From CBDBND01 sp965207985 (GTDB lineage Bacteria > Pseudomonadota > Alphaproteobacteria > Rhodospirillales > Rhodospirillaceae), in contig CBDBND010000009.1 of the NCBI GenBank assembly GCA_965207985.1, forward strand, positions 158,225 to 222,224: DNA of 64,000 nucleotides. Direction: 5' to 3'. The notes under the pieces are model-generated. The model did not search any database. It saw only the letters and a list, made by a program, of their open reading frames with translations, and had not been told where the DNA came from. Below are positions 9,201 to 18,099 of the stretch, one piece after another. Position numbers and translations under genes: made by a program. Each line of letters begins with the position of its first letter. The stretch's first letter is position 1.

Positions 9201-9265
9201 TCAGACAGCGGAATACACCTTAGATAAGCCGTCAGACTGTCCAAACAAGTGGGACCACCTCAGGT

Positions 9266-9578
9266 ATCGACACTGTACTGATTCTTTGGTTCTACGTTTC
9301 GCTGCGCAAGCATTTGGGTGCCCGGTCTTTACCGCGATGGAGGAGAGCGCTGCTCACCGCGATCCAGGGTGCGATTCCTTGCCTCATTCTGATTGTCAGT
9401 TTGGCCTACGCTCATCCCCCCAGCGCTAACGCGAGCATTGAACAGGTGAGATGGGACGGTGAAGAGAACACTCTTCTAACATTTCTCATCAATCCGCTCG
9501 ATTGGTCTTGCGGGACCATAAACCGGGGCTGCCGCTATTTGCGTTTGAACAACAAGATTTTTATTTATGATGGCTTTA
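9266..9578 (+). pseudogene. middle part of the IS-split membrane/pentapeptide-repeat gene
   Basis: This 313-base piece lies between the IS3-family and IS5-family elements. In the restored frame it begins IDTVLILWFYVSLRKHLGAR, a membrane segment that directly continues the 5' part. A further segment follows (AIQGAIPCLILIVSLAYA), then an extracytoplasmic stretch TLLTFLINPLDWSCGTINRG and LNNKIFIYDGF. The downstream target duplication TA (9577-9578) is the join to the 3' part: ...IYDGF / SPSVFEAFED.... It has no start of its own worth calling. Confidence 0.85.
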
Positions 9579-10424
9579 GGGTCTGTTGACATTTAACGCA
9601 TGGCGATGATGGTTTCGACGAGGTTGCAGTTTGCGGCGTAGCTGATGTCGGTCTTGTCGTAGCGTGTTGCGATGCCACGGAATTCCTTGATCTTGGCGAA
9701 GTAGTTTTCGATCAGATGTCGCCAGCGGTACATGTGCTTGTCGTAGGCCGCCGGCCGCTTCCTGTTGGCGAGCGAGGGAATGACGGCGCTTGCGCCACGT
9801 TGGTCCAGTTGCTCTCGCAGCCAGCCGGCATCGAATGCCTTGTCGGCGATGAGGGCATCGAAGTGAACGTCGTCGATCAACGGCTGGACGCCCATCATGT
9901 CGTGGCGCTGGCCAGGGAGCAGCACGAAGCGGACCAGACACCCCAGTGCGTCGACCAGGGCGATGATCTTGGTGGTCAATCCGCCCCGTGATCGGCCGAT
10001 GGCCTGATTTTGAGTCCCCCTTTTGCGCCGCTCGCCTTCTGGTGAACGCTGACGATGGTGGCGTCGATGAGGGCATATTCGAAATCCGGTTCCGCCGACA
10101 ACTCCTCGAACAGCCGCTCGAAGACACCCTTCTTCGCCCATCGGCGAAAGCGCTGGAAGACGCTGTTCCAATTGCCGAACGCCGGGGGCAGAGCGCGCCA
10201 CGGCGACCCTGCGCGCACCCGCCACAAAACCGCCTCCAAAAACAGGCGGTTGTCCGCCGCCGTCACGCCACGGTCCGTCGCCTTGCCCGGTAGATGACGC
10301 CAAATTTTCTCCCAAACATTGTCCGTGATCACAAAACGCTCTGACTTCATCAAACACTCCTTGCAAAAGGAGGCTTGAATCACTTTTCCGCGACATTGGG
10401 AATCCACTAAATGTCAACAGACCC
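9579..10424 (-). mobile_element. IS5-family insertion sequence (IS427-like)
   Basis: An 846-base element with perfect 17-base terminal inverted repeats GGGTCTGTTGACATTTA, flanked by the 2-base direct repeat TA (9577-9578 and 10425-10426), as expected for IS427-group IS5 elements. One transposase is encoded on the minus strand in two frames. The element interrupts the membrane/pentapeptide gene a second time. A truncated relative carrying the same right end is at 19769-20076. The copy appears structurally intact. Confidence 0.95.
9593..10350 (-). CDS. IS5-family transposase, two frames joined by likely programmed frameshift
   Basis: OrfA (9976-10350) starts MKSERFVITDNVWEKIW and carries the N-terminal domain plus the first catalytic Asp region (YALIDATIVSVHQKASGAKG). 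OrfB continues in the -1 frame to 9593 (RKRGTQNQAIGRSRGGLTTK, then DKAFDAGWL with the second Asp, and ENYFAKIKEFRGIATRYDK with the third acidic residue). The frames meet at AAAAGGGGG near 10018-10028, a plausible slippery site; IS427-group transposases are known to be made by such frameshifting. The combined protein is about 250 residues. I read this as a functional arrangement, not as decay. Confidence 0.85.
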
Positions 10425-10426
10425 TA

Positions 10427-11589
10427 GTCCATCCGTATTTGAAGCGTTTGAAGACCTATCAGTCGATACTGATCAAGAAAAGCGGTGGTATGCCGCACTT
10501 GTGTTGCGTGATCGGAATCTTAGGTTCGCCGATTTCTCTGAAAGTTCTCTTTACGGTGCGGACTTGATTGACGCCGACCTGCGAAAGGCGAAGATAGAAA
10601 ATGCTCGGCTTCAAGGTGCGGACTTAACGAGGGCCAAACTCCAAGGTGCAAACTTGGAACGTGCCGAACTTCAAGGTGCGAAATTGGAAGATTCGCATGT
10701 CCAAAGCGCAAACCTTCGTACTGCCCAACTCCAAGGCGCAAACTTAGTTGGCGCAAAGCTACAAGAAGCGGACCTAAAATTTGCCGAACTCCAAGGGGCG
10801 AACTTACTAGGAGCCAGTCTCGGAGGCGCGGACCTCAGTAGTGCTGGGCTCCAAGGCGCAAACTTGAGCGCCGCCTTTCTCCTGGACGCGAATCTGCTCA
10901 TTGCCCGGCTCCAAGGCGCAAACCTACGCGGTGCACGACTTAACGGCACAAACTTAACCGGGGCCCAACTTCACGGCGCAAACCTATGGGATACCAAACT
11001 TCAAGGTGCGGACCTAGAAGATGCCCAACTCCATACGACTTATGTTCGTAATACGATTACTAGGGCAGTGATAGGAAAGATAGATTCATGTACTAAAACT
11101 GTAGTTATTCCACCCCGCGAATATCGTTTGTACACATCAGACGAAGTTATCGATATCATTCTGGACGAAATACCGGGAAACAACGCCGAAGATGAGGTAA
11201 TCCAAACCGTCAAATTAGGACTTAAAGGGCGCAACGACTTGGAGTCACCGGTAACATGCCGGGAAGAAGGAATGACTTTGTCGGAAATAGCGTTACCAAA
11301 AACAGAAGAGTACGCTGTTAGTCTAAGAGAGTTGGCCTGCGCCGATATGCATGTCGCACGTGGTATCGTCAAAATCCAAGTTTCCCGAACTAGAACTCTC
11401 AGTTTGCCTTTTGCGCGTGGATCACGTGTAGGAGCAGATTCTGTTTTAGAAGCGATGTACACCCGAGCCGCTCTCACGCGCCTCATGGATCCCGCCGGAG
11501 ACGATTGCCCCGGTCTGGTCGGAGTTCCTGAAGAGCAATGGAAAGAGGCGGAAGAAGCCTTAGCCGAATACAAAGCAAACGTCCCATAG
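10427..11589 (+). pseudogene. 3' part of the IS-split gene: pentapeptide-repeat domain and C-terminal domain
   Basis: This piece holds about 34 pentapeptide repeats of the form A(D/N)LxxAxLQG, roughly from ADFSESSLYGADLIDADL to the end of LQGADLEDAQL; such repeats form a right-handed quadrilateral beta-helix. A C-terminal domain of about 180 residues follows with no recognised family. A nominal ATG at 10411 lies inside the IS5 end (ATGTCAACAGACCCTAG), so the remnant could in principle be expressed as a soluble pentapeptide protein starting MSTDPSPSVF. The repeat-encoding DNA is itself a degenerate 30-base tandem repeat. This region is richer in A+T than its neighbours, which may indicate transfer. 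Confidence 0.85.
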
Positions 11590-11620
11590 CACACAGAAAG
11601 ACCTGTGCCTTGGTTCAATT

Positions 11621-13639
11621 CTAGTGTTGCTTTCCTGCAACCTGTTCGTCAGCTCCTATCGCGTCACCACCAATATTCTCCGCCAAAAACTGCTCCAACG
11701 CGCTCAGCCACTCAAGATAGCTTTCTTCTTTGAAAAGGGTGTGGCCTTCGCCAGGCAACGGGATGAACGTCACCGGTTTGCCATCTCGCTCAAGTTTATT
11801 GGCCAGTTGTCGAGAGTGGCGGATAGAGACATTGCGGTCGTCTTCGCCGTGGACCAGTAGCATAGGCGCGTTGATTTCATCGGCACGGTCGAGGGGTGAG
11901 ATCAAATCCAGCTCGCCCTTGGTTAATCGTCCGGCCACGCGTTTGAACTCGCTGTGGCGGGAATCATATTCACCGTCTTCCCGCAGCATGCGCCGGATAT
12001 CGGTGACTCCATTGATGGACGCCGCGCATTGGAACACGTCGGGGTCTCTGACCACGGCCATGAGGGAGGCGTATCCGCCATAAGACCCACCGGCAACACA
12101 GATGCGATCCGGATCCGCCAGTCCCTCAGCGACAAGCCAGCGGGCACCGTCGGCAAGATCGTCCTGCATGGCGCGGCCCCAGGTGCCGTGACCGAGGGAC
12201 TCGTAGCACTCTCCATATCCTCGCGAACCGCGGAAATTTGGCTGCAGCACCACATACCCTCGGTTAGCAAGAAACTGGGCCCACAGATTGAAACCCAGTT
12301 TGTCTCGCGTGCGCGGACCACCGTGGGGCATGATCACCGCCGGCCCTGGGCGGACGACGGAACGTCCTGAAACACGGACTTCATTGGATTTGGGAACGGT
12401 GAGATAGGCGGGGATATTCAGACTGTCGCGAGCTTCGTAAGTCACCCGCCGCATGGGTGACAAGTCTTCGGAGCGAAAGCCATGGTATCGATCGCCGATT
12501 TCCGTGAGGCTGCTGTTCGTCAGGTCGTAGAGATAGTAGGTACCGGCATGAACGGGGCTTGAGGAAAGTACCACGAGAAGTTTTTCGTCGGGGGTGGTGG
12601 ACACGATCGCGTTGGACCGGCCCGGAAGAGCCGCATCAATCTCATCACGCAGGGCAGCGTAGTCCTCATCGAGGTAGTGGTATTCCTTTTTGTCGAGGGT
12701 GTAGGAAACGGCAACCGCTTTGCGCTTGGCTTCCGAAACAACAAGGCTGTCGAGATCCACGTCTTCGTGGGAGAAAATCTTGCCGGCGAGGTCTCCCGTT
12801 CTCAGGTCAAACCGGTACAAACTGGCCCGCCCGGTGATGTGAGAGGACAATACGAAGATGGTGTTGTCATCGACGCTGTAACCCAGAGGATAAAACCGGC
12901 CATCTTCAAACAGCTCGTACTTGTGCAGTGGATGCCAATCTCCGTCGGCCCGGCGGATGAGCATGATCGAGCGTTTGCGGCTGTCCTGGCCGAAGGCATA
13001 GCGGACCTTTCCGTCCCAATCGGCATACCAGCTGAAGATGTCCTGTCCGTTGGCGGCTTCTTCGATCATCCTACGTTTGCTCGTATAGATATTCATTTCG
13101 TAGACGGACGAATCGTTCTCGTTATTGATGTCGGTAAGCCGAATGAGAACATGCGCGGGGTCTCGGGGAAGCATGTGGATGATGCCGTCGTCCCGGAACC
13201 GCGGCCGGACATTCCGTCTTTCTGCCAGAAGGACAACTTGGTCCGATCCGTCCACGTTCATGGACGTGAGTCTGCGCAAAGGAGGTTTGCTGCCACCAAT
13301 TCCATCCCTGCGGATGATGGAACTGACCAAGATGCGGTCCTCATTGGCCCAGCGGACGCGGAAGTAGTCCTCTTCGCTGCCGCTGGGAATGGTGCTGACC
13401 CGGCGGAACCGATTGCCGTCGCGCCGGAATATGGTGACGGCGTCGTCTCCGTTTCTACGCTCGAGCATGGCCAGATGGGATCCATCAAACGAAAGCTTAA
13501 GACCCCACATTTTTTCCCGCTGGGCAAAGAGTTGGGTGGGCAGAGAGTCGGCTAGTGCTGCGCAGGCAGGGGCGATCACAAGAATGGCTGCGGCCAAGCC
13601 ACGGATGAACCCGTGCTGAAAGCGCGATACGCAAGTCAT
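11621..13639 (-). CDS. exported S9-family prolyl oligopeptidase-like peptidase
   Basis: 672 residues with an N-terminal signal (GLAAAILVIAPACAALA), so periplasmic or secreted. An N-terminal beta-propeller of about 400 residues is followed by an alpha/beta-hydrolase domain. The nucleophile is in VAGGSYGGYASL (about Ser519), the acid in LVHGEDDRN (about Asp596) and the His in LPGEGHTLF (about 632). The oxyanion-region motif VIMPHGGPRTRD is also typical. The length fits acylaminoacyl-peptidase/DPP-like S9 enzymes. It should cleave short peptides, perhaps feeding the peptide-type importer at 1-3 kb; that link is inference. The gene appears monocistronic. Confidence 0.9.
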   Translation of the reverse strand: MTCVSRFQHGFIRGLAAAILVIAPACAALADSLPTQLFAQREKMWGLKLSFDGSHLAMLERRNGDDAVTIFRRDGNRFRRVSTIPSGSEEDYFRVRWANEDRILVSSIIRRDGIGGSKPPLRRLTSMNVDGSDQVVLLAERRNVRPRFRDDGIIHMLPRDPAHVLIRLTDINNENDSSVYEMNIYTSKRRMIEEAANGQDIFSWYADWDGKVRYAFGQDSRKRSIMLIRRADGDWHPLHKYELFEDGRFYPLGYSVDDNTIFVLSSHITGRASLYRFDLRTGDLAGKIFSHEDVDLDSLVVSEAKRKAVAVSYTLDKKEYHYLDEDYAALRDEIDAALPGRSNAIVSTTPDEKLLVVLSSSPVHAGTYYLYDLTNSSLTEIGDRYHGFRSEDLSPMRRVTYEARDSLNIPAYLTVPKSNEVRVSGRSVVRPGPAVIMPHGGPRTRDKLGFNLWAQFLANRGYVVLQPNFRGSRGYGECYESLGHGTWGRAMQDDLADGARWLVAEGLADPDRICVAGGSYGGYASLMAVVRDPDVFQCAASINGVTDIRRMLREDGEYDSRHSEFKRVAGRLTKGELDLISPLDRADEINAPMLLVHGEDDRNVSIRHSRQLANKLERDGKPVTFIPLPGEGHTLFKEESYLEWLSALEQFLAENIGGDAIGADEQVAGKQH

Positions 13640-13733
13640 ACCGGGACTCTAGCGCGAGAAACGGGAAGCGCCAGGAAAACTCGGACAAAACACCGTGATC
13701 GTTGGGTTAAACCCCTACCGGATATAGGGGGTC

Positions 13734-14189
13734 CTAGCGCTCCGGCTTGGCCCGGGCCATAGCGCCGATGATTTCCCAGTCACCGTTCTGCTGGTGCCAG
13801 ACGTGGATCACTTCCCAGCGCTCATCAACGGGCGTGCCGTCGGGCAACATGGTGCGGTGGGTGTGGCAGTAGATGACGCCGGTATCACCGGCCATGGTGA
13901 AGTCGAGAAACTCCATGGTCAGTTTTTCGGAATTGCTACCGGACATTTGATTTGATGTTTCCCGCAATCCCGACAGATCCGTCGGCACCGGCTCGAAAGG
14001 CGGCCAGCCCACATAGCGGCCCGATGCGTTGTCCAGGTAGTACGTCAACCCGCCTTCGGCGCGGCCGAGGTAAATACGTTGCTCCTTGGCCCAAATAGCA
14101 TCGCGGGCAGCTGTCACTTCCGCTTCCGTTTGTGCGAAAGCTGGCATCGCGCTCAAAATGAAAAGGGTGAGTGAAACGAAGAAGCGCAT
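13734..14189 (-). CDS. exported SnoaL/NTF2-like (DUF4440-type) protein
   Basis: 151 residues with a clear signal peptide (MRFFVSLTLFILSAMPAFAQ). The mature domain starts with a helix (EAEVTAARDAIWAKEQRIYL) and ends with a curved sheet (TGVIYCHTHRTML..., RWEVIHVWHQQNGDWEIIGA), the pattern of NTF2-like ligand-binding proteins. No catalytic residues are assigned. It starts 14 bases after the beta-lactamase-fold hydrolase gene on the same strand, so they are probably co-transcribed. Confidence 0.75.
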   Translation of the reverse strand: MRFFVSLTLFILSAMPAFAQTEAEVTAARDAIWAKEQRIYLGRAEGGLTYYLDNASGRYVGWPPFEPVPTDLSGLRETSNQMSGSNSEKLTMEFLDFTMAGDTGVIYCHTHRTMLPDGTPVDERWEVIHVWHQQNGDWEIIGAMARAKPER

Positions 14190-14203
14190 GATGGACTCCT
14201 TGA

Positions 14204-15490
14204 TTACAAAATACCGCGAATGATGGTGTTGGGCAGGAACGCTTCATCGAAGCCCATGCCCCGGGGCGGTGGATAGCCCATGCGCAAAACGATGAGATCC
14301 AGCTTGCGGCTGATCCAGATGCGCACCTTGCCGCCGCCATCGAAGTAGAAGATGTCATCCACGGCAAAGGGTTCGGAATGGGTGTTGGCGAACTCAGGTG
14401 GCATGTCCGGATAGTACGGGCGCCGTTCCTGGAACTCCCGGTCGATCCAGATCTGGAAACCATAATTGGGATTGGCTTCCGATCCTTCCAGCATCTGCTC
14501 CACCCAGCCCTCGGGTAGCAATTGGGTGCCGTCGGGAAGTTTGCCGTCTTCCTTGAGCAAATGTGCCACGCGCATCCAGTCCGATGGTGCGGAAAGGAAG
14601 CAGCAGTAAGACACCACGTTGCCTTCTAAGCCGTCCTTGCGCAGTGCGCCCCGCTGCGCGCCCATTGGCTTCCATAATTTCTCGCCCAGATACTCGGCGA
14701 AGTTCTTGCCGGTGGCGCGATGAAGAACGATTCCTGCCAGTTGGGTGTTGGGGTTGTTGTGCGCGAAAGCTGTGCCCGGTTCCTTCTCCAGTTCGAAAGA
14801 CAACGTGGTGGCATTGATGTCTGACCCGTCTACCAATTGCACTCCCTTGGCCCAGGGTTGCCCCGGATTGTCGTAAGGCGGTTTCAAGCCAGTGGTGTTT
14901 TCCAGTACTTGGCGCACAGTGATACGACCGCGCGGATTCCCCCGCCATTCCTTCACGTATTTTTCCACCGGATCATCCAAACTTTCGATGTCGCCATCGG
15001 CTACAGCGAAGCCGGCAAGAATGCCGTGAAGTGTTTTCACCCAGGAGTGGGAGCTGATGGGTGAGGTGTCGTGAAAGCCGTCCATGTATGCTTCGTGACG
15101 AATCTTGCCTTGGTGGTAGACAATGAAGGCTTGGGTTTCCCGTGACATGGCCCAATCGGTGGCCGTCTTGAGAGCTTCTTGTGAAATGGTCAGTGCATCG
15201 TTTTCACCGGCGCGGGGAAAGTAGGGTTGCATGCCCCCGTCCACCAGGATCATGGGGTTGTACCACCATTGGGGTTGGCGGAACGCAGCGGCATCGGGCT
15301 GGTCGCGCCAGCGCCTCCAGAAGTAAAATTCCTGCGCTTCCACCTCATTGACCCAATCAACCTTTTCTTGGATTTGCTCCGGCGTCATATCCAAAGGCCT
15401 GCCGTCCGGCGTTCGATGGCCGTCGGCGAAGAGCGGTGTGACAATAAAAACGAAAGTGGCGCTTATCACCGCCGTTAGTCTGGTACGCAT
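14204..15490 (-). CDS. exported serine hydrolase, beta-lactamase/penicillin-binding fold
   Basis: 428 residues. I chose the ATG at 15490 because it begins the signal peptide MRTRLTAVISATFVFIVTPLFA; an upstream frame to 15541 adds an unlikely leader. The nucleophile Ser-x-x-Lys motif is SWVK in PISSHSWVKTLHG, and the domain continues with YVKEWRGNPRGRITVRQVLE, typical of class-C-like esterases and peptidases. The C-terminal FYFDGGGKVRIWISRKLDLI supplies the KTG-like strand. Two related enzymes occur at 53962-55173 and 58033-59250. The substrate could be an ester, amide or D-amino peptide; beta-lactam resistance should not be assumed. Confidence 0.85.
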   Translation of the reverse strand: MRTRLTAVISATFVFIVTPLFADGHRTPDGRPLDMTPEQIQEKVDWVNEVEAQEFYFWRRWRDQPDAAAFRQPQWWYNPMILVDGGMQPYFPRAGENDALTISQEALKTATDWAMSRETQAFIVYHQGKIRHEAYMDGFHDTSPISSHSWVKTLHGILAGFAVADGDIESLDDPVEKYVKEWRGNPRGRITVRQVLENTTGLKPPYDNPGQPWAKGVQLVDGSDINATTLSFELEKEPGTAFAHNNPNTQLAGIVLHRATGKNFAEYLGEKLWKPMGAQRGALRKDGLEGNVVSYCCFLSAPSDWMRVAHLLKEDGKLPDGTQLLPEGWVEQMLEGSEANPNYGFQIWIDREFQERRPYYPDMPPEFANTHSEPFAVDDIFYFDGGGKVRIWISRKLDLIVLRMGYPPPRGMGFDEAFLPNTIIRGIL

Positions 15491-15620
15491 GTGCAGGTCC
15501 CCTAAACGTATTTTGCCTATGCTGCCGGTGTGATGCGGCAAAGGCCAGAGGAAACGGAACCGCTTCGTGCTTGAGACTGATCAAGGACCGCAGGGCGGGA
15601 TTTCTTTAGGGTCCGCCCCC

Positions 15621-16229
15621 ATGGGAAAACGCATCGTCATACTCCAAGGTCATCCCGACCCCGATCAGGGGCACCTGTGTCATGCCCTTGCCGAAGCCTA
15701 TGCGGATGGGGCACGGCGTGCAGGCGATACAGTGACCACAGTCACGGTGGCTTCTCTTGATTTTCCGTTGCTCCGCACGCAGACGGAGTGGGTGGAAGGG
15801 GACACGCCACCAGGACTGCTTGAGGCGCAGAAAACCATTCTCGATGCCGATCATTTGGTGATGATCTATCCCCTCTGGCTCGGCACCATGCCGGCCATTC
15901 TGAAAGGCTTTCTCGAGCAAGTGATACGGCCGCGTCTGGCCAATGAAAAAATGGGTTTGGACCCCAACGCCGACGTCTCTTTCACCGGGTTCAAAAAGAT
16001 GCTGCAAGGCAAGTCCTGCCGGGTGGTCGTCACCATGGGTATGCCGGCCGCGTTCTATCGCTTCTTTTTCTTTGCCCACAGTCTCAACAATCTTGAGCGC
16101 AACATCTTGAAATTCGTCGGCATCAAACCGGTGCGCACCACACTTTACGGCATGGTCGAGTCCGCTGGTGAAGGCAAACGTGAAAAGTGGATCGAGGAAA
16201 TGAGAGGATTAGGGGCGAAGGGGGTTTAG
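15621..16229 (+). CDS. NAD(P)H dehydrogenase (quinone)-like flavodoxin-fold protein
   Basis: 202 residues; the start at 15621 gives MGKRIVILQGHPDPDQGHLC, the FMN/FAD-binding first loop of the NQO1/KefF group. MIYPLWLGTMPAILKGFLEQ (about residues 80-100) is the family's dinucleotide/FMN signature and RVVVTMGMP the third loop. It probably reduces quinones or a small electrophile using NAD(P)H. The gene is on its own on the plus strand and overlaps the stop of the broken FGE-like gene by 4 bases, convergently. Confidence 0.9.
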   Translation: MGKRIVILQGHPDPDQGHLCHALAEAYADGARRAGDTVTTVTVASLDFPLLRTQTEWVEGDTPPGLLEAQKTILDADHLVMIYPLWLGTMPAILKGFLEQVIRPRLANEKMGLDPNADVSFTGFKKMLQGKSCRVVVTMGMPAAFYRFFFFAHSLNNLERNILKFVGIKPVRTTLYGMVESAGEGKREKWIEEMRGLGAKGV

Positions 16230-17156
16230 GGCAGTTCCCGCACCAAACGAAAACCCACATTTGCGGAGCGGTGGTTGATCTGAATGATACCCTTGCGGGC
16301 TGCCCGTGTGCCATAGGGCGCGTACCTATATGAGGCGGCTTTCACCACATACGACACTTCCGAAATGTCCAAGATATCCTCTGCTGTTTTAGTGCATGCG
16401 TCTTCATGGAGAAGCGGGCGGCCATCGCGTGGTTTGCGGCTGAGGTCCTTATCAAAGCAATCCCACACCCACTCCCGGGCATTGCCGATCATGTCGTATA
16501 CGCCAAAAGGATTGGGCCGGAAGCTGGCCACCGGCGCAGTGAAGGCAAACCCATCATCGCAGGCAAATTCATAGGGTGGCTCTCCGAGCGCGACACGGTT
16601 TGGACGGACACGTTTCAAGGATTGATCGGCAATGTTTTCGTATAAGCATGCTTCGTCGCGTCCGTCGCCCCAATATCGTGCGGTCTGTGTGCCGCCGCGG
16701 GCGGCGTATTCCCATTCCGTTTCCGACGGCAGGCGGTAGGTCGCACCGGTAATCTCTGAGAGCCAGAGGGCATAGGCTTGGGCGTCAGCCCAACTGACGC
16801 ATGTGACCGGGTGATCGGGGTCCTGCGCATAGCCCGGGTTCCGCCACGACCATGTAGACACCAGCTCCACAGTGCCATTGTTGTCGCCGCGGCAACCGCC
16901 GGAGGCATCAAAGCCGGCCGCATCGGCAAAGTTCCCAGGAGGCGATATCCATCTTACCGATAACCGGCACCCCTTCCCGGTCCGTTTCCTCCTTGGTCGA
17001 GCCCATGATGTTGGACCCGGCGGAAATGACGACCATCAGTGGACAATCGGTACAGTCTTGAAAGATTGCGCCGGGTGGTAGAGCGATGTCTACGGCATCG
17101 GCAGTGTGAGCCAAGAACACTAAAGACAAGGCTAAGAAGCTTAATACGCATCGCAT
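16226..17156 (-). pseudogene. exported formylglycine-generating-enzyme/SUMF1-like protein, frameshifted
   Basis: The 5' frame (16908-17156) gives a signal peptide and the SUMF1 start FQDCTDCPLMVVISAGSNIM, then ends early after KMDIASWELCRCGRL. The rest continues in another frame: FADAAGFDASGGCRGDNNG, WRNPGYAQDPDHPVTCVSWA, YRLPSETEWEYAARGGTQT, FGVYDMIGNAREWVWDCF and SANVGFRLVRELP. The switch falls near 16915-16930. Compared with the family, about ten residues that normally contain EVT plus a spacer also seem missing there, and the total of 931 bases is not a multiple of three, so a small deletion is more likely than a single miscalled base. No sulfatase gene is nearby. Confidence 0.8.
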
Positions 17157-17325
17157 GACTGCAACCTCAAGGTTGGATCTTAATTGGATAAAGCCATTAT
17201 AGGGTTGGACAAAAAGTCAATGTTGTTTGAGTAGCACAAGTAAGACCGGAAAATTTTGGAATTGGTCCGCCGTGAATGATATCTGTTGTAAGTGAAGACT
17301 TTTTCAGATTGATGAAGGTCATCCA

Positions 17326-18087
17326 TTGAGCACTGAAATCCTAATTGCTGCAAGCCAATTTCCCGTCAGTGGAGATATCTCACGCAATATCCGGTACATA
17401 CTTAGACACATAGAACGGGCTGCGGCTGTTAGAGCAACTGTTGTGCTTTTCCCGGAAACCGCCCTGCCCGGTTATGGACCAAAACATATTGAGTCGATTA
17501 AAGGTTATGACTGGACGCGGCTCTCGGATTGTCTTGTCACTGTTTGCAACGCGGCTAGAACACACAATATTTGGGTAGTGTTGGGGTCGATGCGTCAACA
17601 AGATCAACACCTACCTTTGAATTGTGTTCATGTCATTTCAGATGAAGGTCAAGTCAAAGGCACGTATGACAAGCGGTACCTCTACAGAAACGAGAAGGAG
17701 TTTTACAGCTCTGGATATGCGCCGCTCGTCATTGACATAAATAGTCATAGCTGTGGTTTCCTCATATGTAATGACAACTGTTATCCGAAACTTTACGAAG
17801 AGTACCGCGACCTCGGAGTAACCCTTCTATTCCATTCCGTTTTTAATGCTGAGAATGAGCAAGCTACGTCGATTAGTGATTTGATGGATGCTAACTTGAT
17901 TGTGCGGGCGGCTGATCATCAGATGTGTATCGCTGCGAGCAATTCTTCGGCACCGTATTGCCCGATGCCTGCAACAATCGCGAAACCCGACGGTACAACT
18001 GTTCGTGCAAAGCGTCACGTTACATCACTGGTGTTTGATAGTTATCCGCCAGCGAACCTAGGTTGGACTTATGACAATCGGACGTAA
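17326..18087 (+). CDS. carbon-nitrogen hydrolase (nitrilase superfamily)
   Basis: 253 residues from a TTG start at 17326; the only nearby ATG (17312) is out of frame. The Glu-Lys-Cys triad is visible: Glu in LFPETALPGYG (about 43), Lys in KGTYDKRYLY (about 115) and Cys in GFLICNDNCYPKLYEEYRD (about 147). It should hydrolyse an amide or nitrile, but the subfamily is unclear. The reading frame and flanks are visibly more A/T-rich than the surrounding genes, which suggests separate acquisition. The gene stands alone between oppositely oriented genes. Confidence 0.87.
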   Translation: MSTEILIAASQFPVSGDISRNIRYILRHIERAAAVRATVVLFPETALPGYGPKHIESIKGYDWTRLSDCLVTVCNAARTHNIWVVLGSMRQQDQHLPLNCVHVISDEGQVKGTYDKRYLYRNEKEFYSSGYAPLVIDINSHSCGFLICNDNCYPKLYEEYRDLGVTLLFHSVFNAENEQATSISDLMDANLIVRAADHQMCIAASNSSAPYCPMPATIAKPDGTTVRAKRHVTSLVFDSYPPANLGWTYDNRT

Positions 18088-18099
18088 CGAGGAGGCACC

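Larger units (their letters stand above)
7520..9262 (+). mobile_element. IS3-family insertion sequence, internally rearranged
   Basis: A 1743-base element bounded by inverted ends: the left end begins TGAGGTGGTCCTGGAAAATC and the right end, read inward, begins TGAGGTGGTCCCACTTGTTT; both carry AAGGTGTATTCC further in. It is flanked by a 3-base direct repeat GGT (7517-7519 and 9263-9265), the target-duplication size of many IS3 elements. It carries orfA and a rearranged orfB. It interrupts the membrane/pentapeptide gene in the same orientation. The orfB duplication makes autonomous transposition doubtful, so the element was probably intact when it inserted and changed afterwards, or was mobilised in trans. 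Confidence 0.93.

Noticed and set aside
9314..9589. Separate small exported protein
   Set aside because: The frame continues exactly from the pieces on both sides of the two IS elements, so it is the middle of a split gene.
10427..11050. Independent DNA tandem repeat
   Set aside because: The degenerate 30-base periodicity is explained by the encoded pentapeptide repeats.
14204..15490. Beta-lactam resistance gene
   Set aside because: The Ser-x-x-Lys fold is shared by many esterases and peptidases; no class-specific resistance motifs were seen.
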